Below the pieces are notes generated by a model, which saw nothing but the letters and a program-made list of their open reading frames with translations, was not told the DNA's origin and did not search any database. Of a DNA stretch of 64,000 nucleotides, positions 44,012 to 53,251 are shown piece after piece. The position numbers were made by a program, and so were the translations under genes. Every line of letters starts with the position of its first letter. Position 1 is the first letter of the stretch. This stretch comes from Bradyrhizobium sp. 170. GTDB taxonomy: Bacteria > Pseudomonadota > Alphaproteobacteria > Rhizobiales > Xanthobacteraceae. The stretch is taken from assembly GCF_023101085.1 (NCBI RefSeq), contig NZ_CP064703.1:2728001-2792000 (forward strand). The letters are read 5' to 3'.

Positions 44012-44482
44012 TTAGCCACATGCTTGACGCGACATTCGGCGTTTCGAGCCTGCGCCAGCGTGCCGAAGCGGTGCGGATTGCGCTAGATCTCCCAGGATCA
44101 CGCAATCCGGTCCTGGTCCGCCGGCACAGGACGCATCGCAGCTCTCCACGAAGCGGGCGATTGTCCGCTCCAGCGCCCTCAATTCCTCCAGCTTGACGCG
44201 AACCATGTCCAAGTGGCTTTGCGCCATATCTCGGGCTTCCATGCAGGACCGCTCCCTGTCCTGCATCAGCGCCACCAGTGATCGCACTTGCTCGATCGAG
44301 AAGCCGAAGTCGCGGCACCGGCGTATGAAGGTCAGCCGCTTGACGTCCTCGTCGCCATAGCTCCGCTGGCCGCCCTCGCGGCGGATCGCGCGAGGCAGGA
44401 GGCCAATCTCCTCATAGTAGCGGACGGTCGGCGTGCTCGTGCCGGTGCGCTTCGCCAAGGCGCCGATCTTCAGATCCTGCAT
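44012..44482 (-). CDS. MerR-family metal regulator (second)
   Basis: A 156-residue MerR. HTH: KIGALAKRTGTSTPTVRYYE. Four or more cysteines lie in the effector part (ERSCMEARDMAQ, ESCDASCAGGPGPDC), so a thiophilic metal is the likely effector. It resembles MerR/CadR/ZntR more than the redox-sensing SoxR. Divergent from the two-gene cassette at 44590; a 19-bp-spacer promoter lies between. It may also read into the ACR3-like gene on the same strand. Confidence 0.8.
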   Translation of the reverse strand: MQDLKIGALAKRTGTSTPTVRYYEEIGLLPRAIRREGGQRSYGDEDVKRLTFIRRCRDFGFSIEQVRSLVALMQDRERSCMEARDMAQSHLDMVRVKLEELRALERTIARFVESCDASCAGGPGPDCVILGDLAQSAPLRHAGAGSKRRMSRQACG

Positions 44483-44506
44483 CGCGTTTTTCCTTCGTCA
44501 GGGCTC

Positions 44507-44537
44507 TTGAACCTCAAGTTACTTGAAGTCCTATCTT
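44507..44537 (+). promoter_or_regulatory. MerR-type promoter for the two-gene cassette
   Basis: TTGAAC at 44507, 19 bp spacer, TATCTT at 44532. The spacer holds CTCAAGTTACTTGAAG, an imperfect palindrome. It lies between the divergent second MerR gene and the Cys-pair cassette. Confidence 0.75.
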
Positions 44538-44589
44538 CCTGCCAGTCCAAGTCGTCCAGGCTCTCGGACGATCAGAAGGAGCATCGAAG

Positions 44590-44952
44590 ATGACCGCTGC
44601 CGTGGCCGAACCAACGCCGATCGCCTGCACCCTTGGATCCGGAGACTTCCAGGAGCGCGTGGCCTGGATCGACGACCTCAACCGCGACGCCTTGCGCTCC
44701 CAACGTCGGGATGGGCTGCGCCTCGAACTCACCTACGCGGCAGCTGCGCTCGACCGCGTGGGCGAGATGGTCGCGCGCGAGCAGGAATGCTGTGCGTTCC
44801 TAACCTTTGACGTGCGCGTAGAGAGAGATGCCGTTCACCTCGTCATAGAGGCTCCCGAGAGCGCACGCGATGCCCTCGACGCCGTCTTCGAGCCTTTCCA
44901 AGGGCGCGGGCCCGGTGCCTCCGCTTGCGGCTGTTCACCGGGGGACCAATGA
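44590..44952 (+). CDS. Conserved protein with EQECC motif, metal cassette
   Basis: A 120-residue soluble protein of unknown function. Notable residues are a conserved ARDALDAVFEPF end, the pair of cysteines in VAREQECCAFLTFDV and a CGC near the C-terminus. The two cysteine sites suggest a thiol metal-binding function. Proteins with the ECC-FL motif recur near mercury operons, from memory. It overlaps the next gene by 4 bp and both follow a MerR-type promoter. Confidence 0.6.
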   Translation: MTAAVAEPTPIACTLGSGDFQERVAWIDDLNRDALRSQRRDGLRLELTYAAAALDRVGEMVAREQECCAFLTFDVRVERDAVHLVIEAPESARDALDAVFEPFQGRGPGASACGCSPGDQ

Positions 44953-45344
44953 TGCGGAACACGCCTGAACTCCCCCATGACGGCGTCGACACGCTCGCGC
45001 GGAAGGCTGGTGGTCGTGTCATCGTGGCTGCCGCCGCGGTGACGGCAACGGGAGCGCTTGCATGCGCGGTCTGCTGCGTGCTGCCGTTCGCCCTGCCGGC
45101 AGTTGCGCTGGCGAGCGCCGGCGGCATCATTGCTTGGTTCGCACAAGCGCAGAGTTGGATGATGGATCTCGCGCTCGTCGCCGCCGCCGCCGCTTGGCTC
45201 TGGGTCGGGTGGCAGAGCCTCCGATCGAAGACGAGGCCTGCGAAGCCGACCCTCTTTGCGATGAGTTGCGCCACTATCTTCCTCGTACTGGCGATCTCGT
45301 GGCCTTTCCTCGAGCCAAGCGTCGTGCGGTTGCTCGCATCATAG
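44949..45344 (+). CDS. Membrane protein with Cys pair, MerT/MerC-like
   Basis: A 131-residue membrane protein with about four helices. The first carries LACAVCCVLPFALPAVALAS, very like the CC helix of MerT/MerF/MerC-type mercury carriers. It lacks the second periplasmic Cys pair. Its ATG overlaps the stop of the preceding gene. Together the two genes look like a metal uptake or buffering pair under the second MerR regulator. Confidence 0.65.
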   Translation: MMRNTPELPHDGVDTLARKAGGRVIVAAAAVTATGALACAVCCVLPFALPAVALASAGGIIAWFAQAQSWMMDLALVAAAAAWLWVGWQSLRSKTRPAKPTLFAMSCATIFLVLAISWPFLEPSVVRLLAS

Positions 45345-45523
45345 AATGCTGCTGACGCTGTGGGCGGGCGGATGTCCGTCCTCGCACGAGCATCCTGCTG
45401 TCCCCAAGGCTTCGTTGTTCCACGCGCGTTCTCCGAATTGGGAAAAGCGAAGAATCTGTCTCATGATGACCGCTCGATCGAACGGCTCGGAAAACCAGCA
45501 AGTTCGCCGTCACAAACGAGCTG

Positions 45524-45552
45524 TGAGACAGGTTGACTGTTCAGATAACGCG
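45524..45552 (-). repeat. Right terminal inverted repeat of the island
   Basis: The reverse complement reads CGCGTTATCTGAACAGT then CAACCTGTCTCA, matching the left repeat at both ends of the block. ardC sequence (GAGATGGCGGGG) resumes 3-4 bp beyond. Confidence 0.75.
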
Positions 45553-45767
45553 CCGAGATGGCGGGGGCGTTTGTCTGCGCCACCCTTGGCATCGTGCCGA
45601 CCGTGCGCCACGCCGACTATATCGGCTCCTGGCTCAAGGTGCTGCGCGAGGACAACCGCGCCGTCGTGCGGGCGGCGAGCGCGGCATCGAAGGCTGCCGA
45701 TTTCCTGCTCGGCTTTCTGCAACGGCCGATCGCCTCTGCCAATGATAGCAACGAGGAGGCCACGTAG
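45553..45767 (+). pseudogene. ardC: ardC antirestriction gene, 3' part
   Basis: Reads EMAGAFVCATLGIVPTVRHA and onward through LREDNRAVVRAASAASKAAD to a stop at 45767. This is the C-terminal helical end of ArdC, in the frame that follows the 5' part at 31145-31879. There is no promoter or start of its own apart from an internal ATG at 45558. Confidence 0.85.
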
Positions 45768-45840
45768 TGTATCCGCCGGTTGTTTCGGCTTGCGTTCGCG
45801 GCGGTGCGTCAGAGAGCGAGAGGAGGGGTGGGCTTTTCGT

Positions 45841-45895
45841 GACGGGTTGGAGGTCGAGAGAGAGTCTTTCGGCCGCCCGTCGCGGAGAATTCGAC
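45841..45895 (+). promoter_or_regulatory. Conserved hairpin leader, copy B (before the ParB-like gene)
   Basis: GACGGG (45841) and CCCGTC (45876) flank GGTCGAGAGAGAG, 55 bp before the start codon. The 35 bp spacing equals that of copy A; the following CGCGGAGAA is also shared. Confidence 0.6.
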
Positions 45896-48010
45896 ATGGC
45901 AAGCGCCGTTCAGAAGATCAAACTCAGTCCATCCCGGGACATTCCTTTCAACAAGCTGGTCTTGAGCCAGTCGAATGTTCGCCGCGTCAAGGCGGGCATC
46001 TCGATCGAGCAATTGGCCGAGAGCATCGCGCAGCGCACCTTGCTGCAAAGCCTCAGCGTCCGTGCCGTCGTCGACGCCGACGGCACGGAGACCGGCATGT
46101 TCGAGGTGCCTGCGGGCGGGCGTCGATACCGCGCCCTCGAGCTTCTGGTGAAGCAGAAGCGCATGGCGAAGACGCAACCGGTCCCCTGCGTGGTCAGGGA
46201 CGGCGGTATTGCCGAAGACGACTCGCTTGCGGAAAACGACGAACGCGTCGGCCTGCATCCGCTCGATCAGTTCCGCGCGTTCCAAATCCTCCGCGATGGC
46301 GGCATGAGCGAAGAGGACATCGCCGCACGGCATTTCGTGACGCCGGCTATCGTCAAGCAGCGCCTGCGCCTGGCTTCGGTGTCGCCGAAGCTGCACGACG
46401 TCTACGCCGAGGATGGCATGACGCTGGAGCAACTCATGGCCTTTACCGTCACCGGCGACCAGGCGCGTCAGGAGCAGGTTTGGGACGATGTGAGCCGCTC
46501 TCAGAACGACGAACCGTACCAGATCCGCCGGATGCTCACGGAACACACCGTGCGCGCCTCCGACCGCCGCGCCCAATTCGTCGGGCTCGACGCGTACGAG
46601 CAGGCGGGTGGCGTCGTGCTGCGCGACTTGTTTCAGCACGATGACGGGGGGTGGCTGCAGGACGTGCCGCTGCTCGATCGTATGGTCACGGAGAAGCTCA
46701 GGATCGAGGCCGAGGCGATCGCGTCCGAGGGCTGGAAGTGGATCACAGTTGCCGTCGACTTCCCCTACGGTCAGTCCAACGGACTGCGCCAACTCGACGG
46801 TCAGCTGGCTGAACTGACGGAGGAGGAGCGGGCGACGCTCGACGCCTTGAATGCCGAGTACGCCAGGATCGAGACCGACTACCAGGACGCCGACGAACTC
46901 CCCGAAGAGATCGACCAGCTTCTCGGCGAGATCGAGGCGGCGCGTTCGGCATTTGAAGACCGATCGCTCATCTACGATCCGGCCGACATCGCCCGTGCCG
47001 GCGGCTTCGTCAGCATCGACGCCGAAGGTTTACTCTCGATCGACCGCGGTTACGTTCGTCCTGAGGACGAGGTGCCCCAAGTCCCCGATAGCGACGCCGA
47101 CGCTGGGGGAGAGACAGTCGACAACCGGGAGCCCGGTACGATCAAGCGTGCCGTCATCACGGTCGGTGGTGCGTCGACCGAGCCAGTCGACGAGGACGAT
47201 GACGATGCCGTAAAGCCGCTGCCGGACCGGCTCGTCACCGAACTGACCGCGCATCGCACGCTGGCGCTGCGCGATGCACTGGCCAACAACCCCGCCGTCG
47301 CCTTCCAGGCGGTGCTGCACAATTTCGTGCTGGCGACCTTCTATCGTTTCGCATCGTCGAGCGGCTGCCTGGAGATCTCGATCCGAACGCCGACGTTCCC
47401 CGCTCAGGCTGCCGGCCTGAAGGAGAGCGCGTCGGCTGTCGCCATCGACGCACGCCACGATGGATGGAAGGCGCGGTTGCCCAAGGAGGAGGGCGGCCTG
47501 TGGGACGCGCTTGCCGCGCTCGACGGGACCGCGCAGGCGGCCCTGTTCGCGCACTGCGCCTCGTCCGCGGTCAACGCACTTCACGAACCCGCCAACCGGT
47601 ACAATGAGGGGCGCGTCTCCGCCCACGGCGTCCGACGCCGGCTCGATCAGGCCGATGCCCTGGCTCGCGCTGTCGAGCTCGACATGGTGACAGCAGGCTG
47701 GAAGCCGACTGCCGATAACTACCTTGGCCGCGTCACCAAGCCCCGCATTCTCCAGGCGGTGCGCGAGGCCAAGGGTGAGCCGTCGGTGCAGCTCATCGAC
47801 CACCTGAAGAAAGGCGACATGGCGCGGGAGGCCGAGCGTTTGCTCGATGGCACGGGCTGGCTGCCCGAGCCGCTACGTCTCCCTGACATCGACGACGCGC
47901 AGCAAGGTCCGGCCGCGGACGTCGAGGCGCTTCCGGAATTCCTCGCGGAGGACGACGAAGTCGCCGCCGACGCAGACGAAGACCGGCCCCAAATCATCGC
48001 AGCTGAATAG
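45896..48010 (+). CDS. ParB/RepB/Spo0J-like partition protein (large)
   Basis: A 704-residue protein. Residues 10-130 form the ParB N-terminal nuclease-like domain (FNKLVLSQSNVRRVK, then AGGRRYRALELLVKQKRMAK and SLAENDERVGLHPLDQFRAF), and residues 130-200 the HTH (EEDIAARHFVTPAIVKQRLR). A long C-terminal part has acidic stretches and a globular domain (EPANRYNEGRVSAHGVRRRL). It is typical of large ParB-like proteins on alphaproteobacterial ICEs and plasmids. The frame opens upstream to 45767, but the homology starts at MASAVQKIKL (45896). Confidence 0.88.
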   Translation: MASAVQKIKLSPSRDIPFNKLVLSQSNVRRVKAGISIEQLAESIAQRTLLQSLSVRAVVDADGTETGMFEVPAGGRRYRALELLVKQKRMAKTQPVPCVVRDGGIAEDDSLAENDERVGLHPLDQFRAFQILRDGGMSEEDIAARHFVTPAIVKQRLRLASVSPKLHDVYAEDGMTLEQLMAFTVTGDQARQEQVWDDVSRSQNDEPYQIRRMLTEHTVRASDRRAQFVGLDAYEQAGGVVLRDLFQHDDGGWLQDVPLLDRMVTEKLRIEAEAIASEGWKWITVAVDFPYGQSNGLRQLDGQLAELTEEERATLDALNAEYARIETDYQDADELPEEIDQLLGEIEAARSAFEDRSLIYDPADIARAGGFVSIDAEGLLSIDRGYVRPEDEVPQVPDSDADAGGETVDNREPGTIKRAVITVGGASTEPVDEDDDDAVKPLPDRLVTELTAHRTLALRDALANNPAVAFQAVLHNFVLATFYRFASSSGCLEISIRTPTFPAQAAGLKESASAVAIDARHDGWKARLPKEEGGLWDALAALDGTAQAALFAHCASSAVNALHEPANRYNEGRVSAHGVRRRLDQADALARAVELDMVTAGWKPTADNYLGRVTKPRILQAVREAKGEPSVQLIDHLKKGDMAREAERLLDGTGWLPEPLRLPDIDDAQQGPAADVEALPEFLAEDDEVAADADEDRPQIIAAE

Positions 48011-48070
48011 TTGAGTGAACGCGAGGCGGTTGCGGCCGCTTCGCACCTTCCCAGCCTCACACCCATCCCC

Positions 48071-48109
48071 AAGCCCGGCTCCCCCCAATGACAGGGACAT
48101 GCCGGGCTT
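48071..48109 (+). terminator. Hairpin between ParB-like and following gene
   Basis: AAGCCCGGC (48071-48079) and GCCGGGCTT (48101-48109) form a 9 bp stem with a 21 nt loop, followed by TCATCGTTT. It may attenuate or terminate the ParB-like transcript, or be part of the next gene's leader. Confidence 0.5.
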
Positions 48110-48131
48110 TCATCGTTTCAGGAGAACGATC

Positions 48132-48605
48132 ATGTCTGCTCACACTGTCTACGAAAATGCACCACTCGGTTCACTCATTCGCTATTCCGACGGCACGCCG
48201 AGGCCGCCTGCGCGCTTCAAAAAGAAGCTCGCGGCGTGGGAAAACCGCAACGGCGCCGGGCGCCTCGTCAGGAAAGAGCCGGCCAGAGAGCGGCCGAACT
48301 GGATCTCGCCTGCCAGCTTCACACTCCACGAGGGCGATTTCGGGAGCGGCGGCGTCGTGGTGCTGACGGTCAGGCGTACATACTCCCTCGACAGCGATCT
48401 CCGCTTCGAGATCGTCGAACGCCCTGCCATCGGCGCGGTACGCATCCTCCAGGAATATGGCGACAATGCCGAACTGCTTCATCTAGCCCAAAGCCACGAA
48501 GCGGCCGAGCGCTGGTTGACGCAACATCGCTATTCCAACGTGCGCCTGAACGAGGTCACCGAGGATGAGGTCGGCGCTGATGTCGTCGAGGGTCGGGCCG
48601 CCTGA
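48132..48605 (+). CDS. Conserved ICE protein of unknown function
   Basis: A 157-residue basic-then-acidic protein. N-terminus: NAPLGSLIRYSDGTPRPPAR. Middle: SFTLHEGDFGSGGVVVLTVR. It is found between the ParB-like and methylase/helicase genes in similar elements, from memory. No domain is recognised. AGGAG lies about 9 bases before ATG 48132. Confidence 0.6.
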   Translation: MSAHTVYENAPLGSLIRYSDGTPRPPARFKKKLAAWENRNGAGRLVRKEPARERPNWISPASFTLHEGDFGSGGVVVLTVRRTYSLDSDLRFEIVERPAIGAVRILQEYGDNAELLHLAQSHEAAERWLTQHRYSNVRLNEVTEDEVGADVVEGRAA

Positions 48606-48831
48606 CCTTCGGTGCGATCCACTGTACCCGTTCACTCGTAGGGCTCCCGGCCATCGCGCGGTTCCGTGTAGCGGGCAGGGGCCGATCGATCGTGCCTGCT
48701 GCGTCAAGAAGCACACCAGGCGGCTGATCGAGCCGGAGGCGCAACCGGCTTGATCGCGGGCAACTCGAGGGTCCGACGCTGATGCGTCGGACCCTTTGTT
48801 CGTGGACGGGTCAAAGGAAGAGCGCGGCCGG

Positions 48832-48906
48832 GACGGGTTTGAGCCGGCGAGGTCGAGAGAGAGCGCCTGCGGCTCGACCCGTCTCCGCTCTTTCGAGGTC
48901 ACTTCC
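48832..48906 (+). promoter_or_regulatory. Conserved hairpin leader, copy C (before the methylase/helicase)
   Basis: GACGGG (48832) and CCCGTC (48878) flank GGTCGAGAGAGAG, which is identical in copy B. Spacing is longer (46 bp between arms, 75 bp to the ATG) and the inner stem is different. Confidence 0.55.
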
Positions 48907-51900
48907 ATGACATACATCTCCGCTTCTGCCGCCGCATCCGCGTGCTTTGAGGCCGCTTCCGATATCGCAGGCCGATCTGCCGCGATTGGCCGGGCCGCGC
49001 AACTTCTCCTTCCTCATCTCGAAAGTGGTCGTCGCATCGATGCGCCGCTCCTGCGCGTCGCCATGGACGCCGCTTTTGGCGGCACCGACGCTTCGGGAGC
49101 CTGGGCCTGGAAGACCGGCTACGACGCCTGTGAAGCGGCGACGGTGCTGTTCCTGCGCAAGTTCGCCCCGGCGATGCGCGCACGCGCCGCATCGCCGGTC
49201 GCCATGCTGCCGATGCTGGCCAAAATCACCAGCCTTCTTCCTACCCATACCCGCCGCTCCGAAGAGAGCGAGACGTTCCAACAGTTCAGTACGCCCATTC
49301 CGCTCAGTTTTGTGGCGAGCCTGGCCGCCGCGATCACGCCGGCTGACGTTGTCCTGGAGCCGTCGGCCGGCACCGGGCTGCTTGCGATCCTCGCCGAACT
49401 CGCCGGGGGATCTCTTGCCCTCAACGAGTTGGCCGAAACCCGCGCGGGACTTTTGTCACTCCTCTTTCCCGGCATCGCGGTGACCTCGTTCGATGCCGCG
49501 CACATCGACGATCATCTCAACACCGACACCGTCCCCAGCGTCGTGCTGATGAATCCGCCATTCTCGGCCGTCGCCAACGTCGATCGCCGTATGGCCGACG
49601 CGGCGCTCCGTCACATCTCCTCGGCACTGGGACGCCTGGCCGAAGGCGGACGCCTGGTCGCGATATCAGGCGCGAACTGCGCGCCCGACAATCCCGCGTG
49701 GCGGGACGCTTTCGTCGCCCTGCAGGAACGCGGGCGGGTCGTGTTTTCCGCTGCCATTGACGGCACGGTCTTCGCCAAGCACGGCACCAGCACCGATACG
49801 CGCCTGACCGTGATCGACAAGGTGCCTTGCGAAGATACAACGGTGTTTCCGCTGTCGCCAGGCATGGCGCCGGATGTAGCAACACTGCTCGGCTGGGTGA
49901 TACGGCAGGTGCCATCTCGGTCTCCGATCGGATCGGCTGTCGCCAGTCCAGCGCCCGCGCGTCCGGCCATTCTCAAAACGGTACGCGCCTACGCCATGCG
50001 CCCATCCGCCGCCCCAGCACCGGCGATGGGATCCGAGGCGACCGAACTCGCCCACGAAACCCTGGCGTGGCACCCCGTCGAGCACGGCCGCATCACCGAA
50101 GCCCTCTACGAACAGTACGGCTTACAGTCGATCCGTATTCCCGGCTCCCAAGCCCATCCCACCATGCTCGTGCAATCAACGGCGATGGCGTCGGTCGCAC
50201 CACCCATTCCCTCTTATCGGCCGCATCTTCCCGCGAATGTGGTGTCGGACGGCCTGCTGTCGGATGCACAGCTTGAATCCGTGATCTATGCCGGCGAAGC
50301 CCATGGCGGCACTCTCCAGGGATCATGGACGGTCGACGAGACGTTCGATTTCGTCTCGGCCGCGCCCGCGGACGCCGAGAACGCCGTCCAGTTTCGGCGT
50401 GGCTGGTTTCTTGGTGATGGAACTGGCGCCGGCAAGGGCCGTCAGGTCGCCGGTATCCTGCTCGACAACTGGCTCAAGGGTCGCCGCCGTGCAGTGTGGG
50501 TCAGCAAATCCGACAAGCTGATCGAGGACGCCCAGCGTGACTGGTCCGCACTCGGCCAGGAACGCCTGCTGGTGACACCGCTCTCGCGTTTCCGTCAGGG
50601 CACACCGATCCGTCTGGAGCAGGGCATCCTTTTCACGACCTACGCCACGCTACGTTCCGACGCGCGTGACGAGAAGGTTTCTCGGGTCCGGCAAATCGTT
50701 GAATGGTTGAGCAGGAATTTCGACGGCGTGATCATTTTCGACGAGTCTCACGCGATGCAGAATGCGGCGGGCGGGAAAGGTGAACGTGGCGGCGCGGCCG
50801 CTTCACAACAAGGCCGCGCGGGGCTTCGCCTGCAACATGCCTTGCCGAACGCGCGCATCGTCTACGTCTCGGCGACCGGCGCCACTACGGTCCACAATCT
50901 CGCCTATGCGCAGCGGCTTGGACTGTGGGGCGGCGAAGATTTCCCATTCGCCTCCCGCGCGGAGTTCGTTGAGGCGATTGAGGCCGGTGGTGTCGCGGCG
51001 ATGGAAGTGCTGGCGCGCGATCTCAAGGCGCTCGGTCTCTATGCCGCCAGATCGTTGTCATATGAGGGCGTCGAATACGAGCTGGTTGAGCATACGCTCA
51101 CCGACGAGCAGATTCGCATCTATGACGCTTATGCGGGCGCGTTCAGCGTCATCCATAACAATCTCGATGCGGCGATGCAGGCGGCCAACATCACCGGCTC
51201 CACCGGCACTTTGAACGCGCAGGCGAAGTCCGCCGCGCGCTCCGCCTTTGAGAGCGCCAAGCAGCGTTTCTTCAACCACCTCATTACGGCGATGAAGACG
51301 CCGTCGCTGATCGCAGCCATTGATCGCGATCTTGCGGCGGGCCATGCCGCCGTGATCCAGATTGTTTCGACCGGCGAGGCGCTGATGGAACGGCGGCTCG
51401 CCGAAATTCCGACCGAGGAATGGGGCGACGTCCAGGTCGACATTACCCCGCGCGAATACGTGCTGGATTATCTCGCGCATTCGTTCCCGACCCAGCTCTA
51501 CGAGCCCTTCACCGACAGCGAGGGCAATTTGTCGTCACGGCCGGTATACCGTGACGGCCAGCCAGTGCAGTGTCGGGACGCCGTCGCGCGCCGCGACCGG
51601 CTGATCGAAAAACTCGCCTCGTTAACGCCTGTCCACGGCGCGCTCGATCAGATCGTTCAGCGCTTCGGCACCGACATGGTGGCCGAAGTCACCGGCCGTT
51701 CGCGCCGGATCGTTCGCAAGCGGGGCGCCGATCGCATCGATCGGCTCGTGGTCGAGAACCGCGCGGGTTCGGCGAATCTCGCCGAAACCCAGGCGTTCAT
51801 GGATGACGACAAGCGCATCCTCGTTTTCTCCGACGCAGGCGGTACCGGACGCAGCTATCATGCGGAGCTGTCAGCCAAAAACCGCCGCCTTCGGGTTCAC

Positions 51901-53250
51901 TACCTTCTTGAGGCCGGATGGAAGGCCGATGCCGCCATTCAGGGCCTTGGCCGTACCAACCGCACCAACCAGGTGCAGCCGCCGCTGTTCCGCCCTATCG
52001 CGACCAACGTGAAGGCCGAGAAGCGCTTTCTCTCGACCATCGCGCGGCGTCTCGACACCCTCGGCGCCATCACCAAAGGCCAGCGCCAGACCGGCGGGCA
52101 GGGGTTGTTCAGATCCGAGGACAATTTGGAGAGCCACTATGCCCGCGATGCCCTGCGGCAGCTCTACGTTCTCCTTGTCATGGGCAAGGTCGAGGATTGT
52201 TCACTCCAGACGTTTGAGGATACCACAGGGCTCAAGCTTATGGATGCCAACGGCATCAGGGACGAATTGCCGCCGATCACGACCTTCCTCAACCGTCTGC
52301 TGGCGATGACTATCGATCTGCAGAACATCCTGTTCACGGCTTTCGAACAATTGCTGACCTCGCGCATCGAGGGGGCGATCGCAAGCGGTACCTATGATGT
52401 CGGATTGGAAACGCTCACGGCAGAGTCCTTTGCCATCGCCGATCGGCAGACCATCTACACCCATCCCGGCACGTCGGCTGAGACCCGTCTGCTGACGATC
52501 ACCCAACGTGATCGCAACAGACCCGTTACCCTCGACGACGCGCTCAATCGTCTCGCCGATCCGCGCGCCGTGCTCCTGGTCAACAGCCAGTCGAGACGAG
52601 CGGCAGTGCAGGTACCGGCTCGCAGTCTGATGACTGACGACGGTGAGGTCGAACGCCGGGTGCGTCTCATTCGACCGATGGAGCATCCAACTGTCGCGTT
52701 GGCGATGATGCCACAGACCCACTGGCAGGAGACCGACCGCGAGACCTTTTCGCGTGTCTGGACCGCGGAGGTTGCCGAGGTACCGGAATTCACCGACAGC
52801 AAGATCCACATCGTGTCTGGATTGTTGTTACCGATCTGGAAGCGCTTGCCCAACGAGTCGACGCGGGTCTACCGGCTCCAACTGGATACCGGCGAGCGCA
52901 TCATTGGCCGCAAGGTCTCGCCGGCTTGGGTCGCGGGCGCACTTTCAATCGGTATGGCGACGTTGACGCCGGACGGGGCCTTTACGGCGCTGATGGATGG
53001 CAAGACCGTGCTCGATCTCGCCGAAGGCCTGCAACTTCGTCGCGTCCGCGTCATGGGCGTGAACCGCATCGAACTGTCCGGTTTTACCGACGCGATGCGG
53101 GACCGGCTGCGAGCCTATGGCCTGTTCCACGAAATCATCTCGTGGAAGCTGCGCATGTTCGTGCCGACGGACGCTTCCGGGCCGGCAATCCTGGGCAAAG
53201 TGCTGGAGCGCTATCCGCTCTCGCGCATCTCCGATCGGGCGGCGGCGTGA
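48907..53250 (+). CDS. Methyltransferase-strawberry notch helicase fusion
   Basis: A 1447-residue protein. Residues 120-300 are a DNA methylase-like SAM domain (VVLEPSAGTGLLAILAELAG, catalytic VVLMNPPFS, the NPPF motif of N6-adenine/N4-cytosine enzymes). The middle is an SF2-type helicase: Walker A GDGTGAGKGRQVAG, DEAH-like IIFDESHAMQNA, SATGATTV. The C-terminal part is the strawberry-notch domain (LVFSDAGGTGRSYHAE, then GLGRTNRTNQVQPP). This family is standard on alphaproteobacterial ICEs and large plasmids. It may protect incoming DNA or act in replication; the role is not proven. Confidence 0.88.
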   Translation: MTYISASAAASACFEAASDIAGRSAAIGRAAQLLLPHLESGRRIDAPLLRVAMDAAFGGTDASGAWAWKTGYDACEAATVLFLRKFAPAMRARAASPVAMLPMLAKITSLLPTHTRRSEESETFQQFSTPIPLSFVASLAAAITPADVVLEPSAGTGLLAILAELAGGSLALNELAETRAGLLSLLFPGIAVTSFDAAHIDDHLNTDTVPSVVLMNPPFSAVANVDRRMADAALRHISSALGRLAEGGRLVAISGANCAPDNPAWRDAFVALQERGRVVFSAAIDGTVFAKHGTSTDTRLTVIDKVPCEDTTVFPLSPGMAPDVATLLGWVIRQVPSRSPIGSAVASPAPARPAILKTVRAYAMRPSAAPAPAMGSEATELAHETLAWHPVEHGRITEALYEQYGLQSIRIPGSQAHPTMLVQSTAMASVAPPIPSYRPHLPANVVSDGLLSDAQLESVIYAGEAHGGTLQGSWTVDETFDFVSAAPADAENAVQFRRGWFLGDGTGAGKGRQVAGILLDNWLKGRRRAVWVSKSDKLIEDAQRDWSALGQERLLVTPLSRFRQGTPIRLEQGILFTTYATLRSDARDEKVSRVRQIVEWLSRNFDGVIIFDESHAMQNAAGGKGERGGAAASQQGRAGLRLQHALPNARIVYVSATGATTVHNLAYAQRLGLWGGEDFPFASRAEFVEAIEAGGVAAMEVLARDLKALGLYAARSLSYEGVEYELVEHTLTDEQIRIYDAYAGAFSVIHNNLDAAMQAANITGSTGTLNAQAKSAARSAFESAKQRFFNHLITAMKTPSLIAAIDRDLAAGHAAVIQIVSTGEALMERRLAEIPTEEWGDVQVDITPREYVLDYLAHSFPTQLYEPFTDSEGNLSSRPVYRDGQPVQCRDAVARRDRLIEKLASLTPVHGALDQIVQRFGTDMVAEVTGRSRRIVRKRGADRIDRLVVENRAGSANLAETQAFMDDDKRILVFSDAGGTGRSYHAELSAKNRRLRVHYLLEAGWKADAAIQGLGRTNRTNQVQPPLFRPIATNVKAEKRFLSTIARRLDTLGAITKGQRQTGGQGLFRSEDNLESHYARDALRQLYVLLVMGKVEDCSLQTFEDTTGLKLMDANGIRDELPPITTFLNRLLAMTIDLQNILFTAFEQLLTSRIEGAIASGTYDVGLETLTAESFAIADRQTIYTHPGTSAETRLLTITQRDRNRPVTLDDALNRLADPRAVLLVNSQSRRAAVQVPARSLMTDDGEVERRVRLIRPMEHPTVALAMMPQTHWQETDRETFSRVWTAEVAEVPEFTDSKIHIVSGLLLPIWKRLPNESTRVYRLQLDTGERIIGRKVSPAWVAGALSIGMATLTPDGAFTALMDGKTVLDLAEGLQLRRVRVMGVNRIELSGFTDAMRDRLRAYGLFHEIISWKLRMFVPTDASGPAILGKVLERYPLSRISDRAAA

Positions 53251-53251
53251 C

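Larger units (their letters stand above)
31876..45552. mobile_element. GInt-type genomic island with mercury resistance
   Basis: The island interrupts ardC. It is bounded by imperfect inverted repeats: CGCGTTATC...CCTGTCTCA at 31876-31906 and its reverse complement at 45524-45552. Removing it restores the ardC frame (EELVA then EMAGAFVCATLG). At the left end are four genes overlapping by 4 bp each, three large tyrosine recombinases and a small HTH/coiled-coil protein. That is the ginABCD layout described for GInts. Cargo is a second ardC, a mer operon, an ACR3-like permease and a MerR-controlled two-gene cassette. Confidence 0.85.

Noticed and set aside
45346..46644. 432-residue forward frame across the island's right end and the ParB-like start
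   Set aside because: It runs over the island border and inside the ParB-like gene in another frame; no domain is recognisable.
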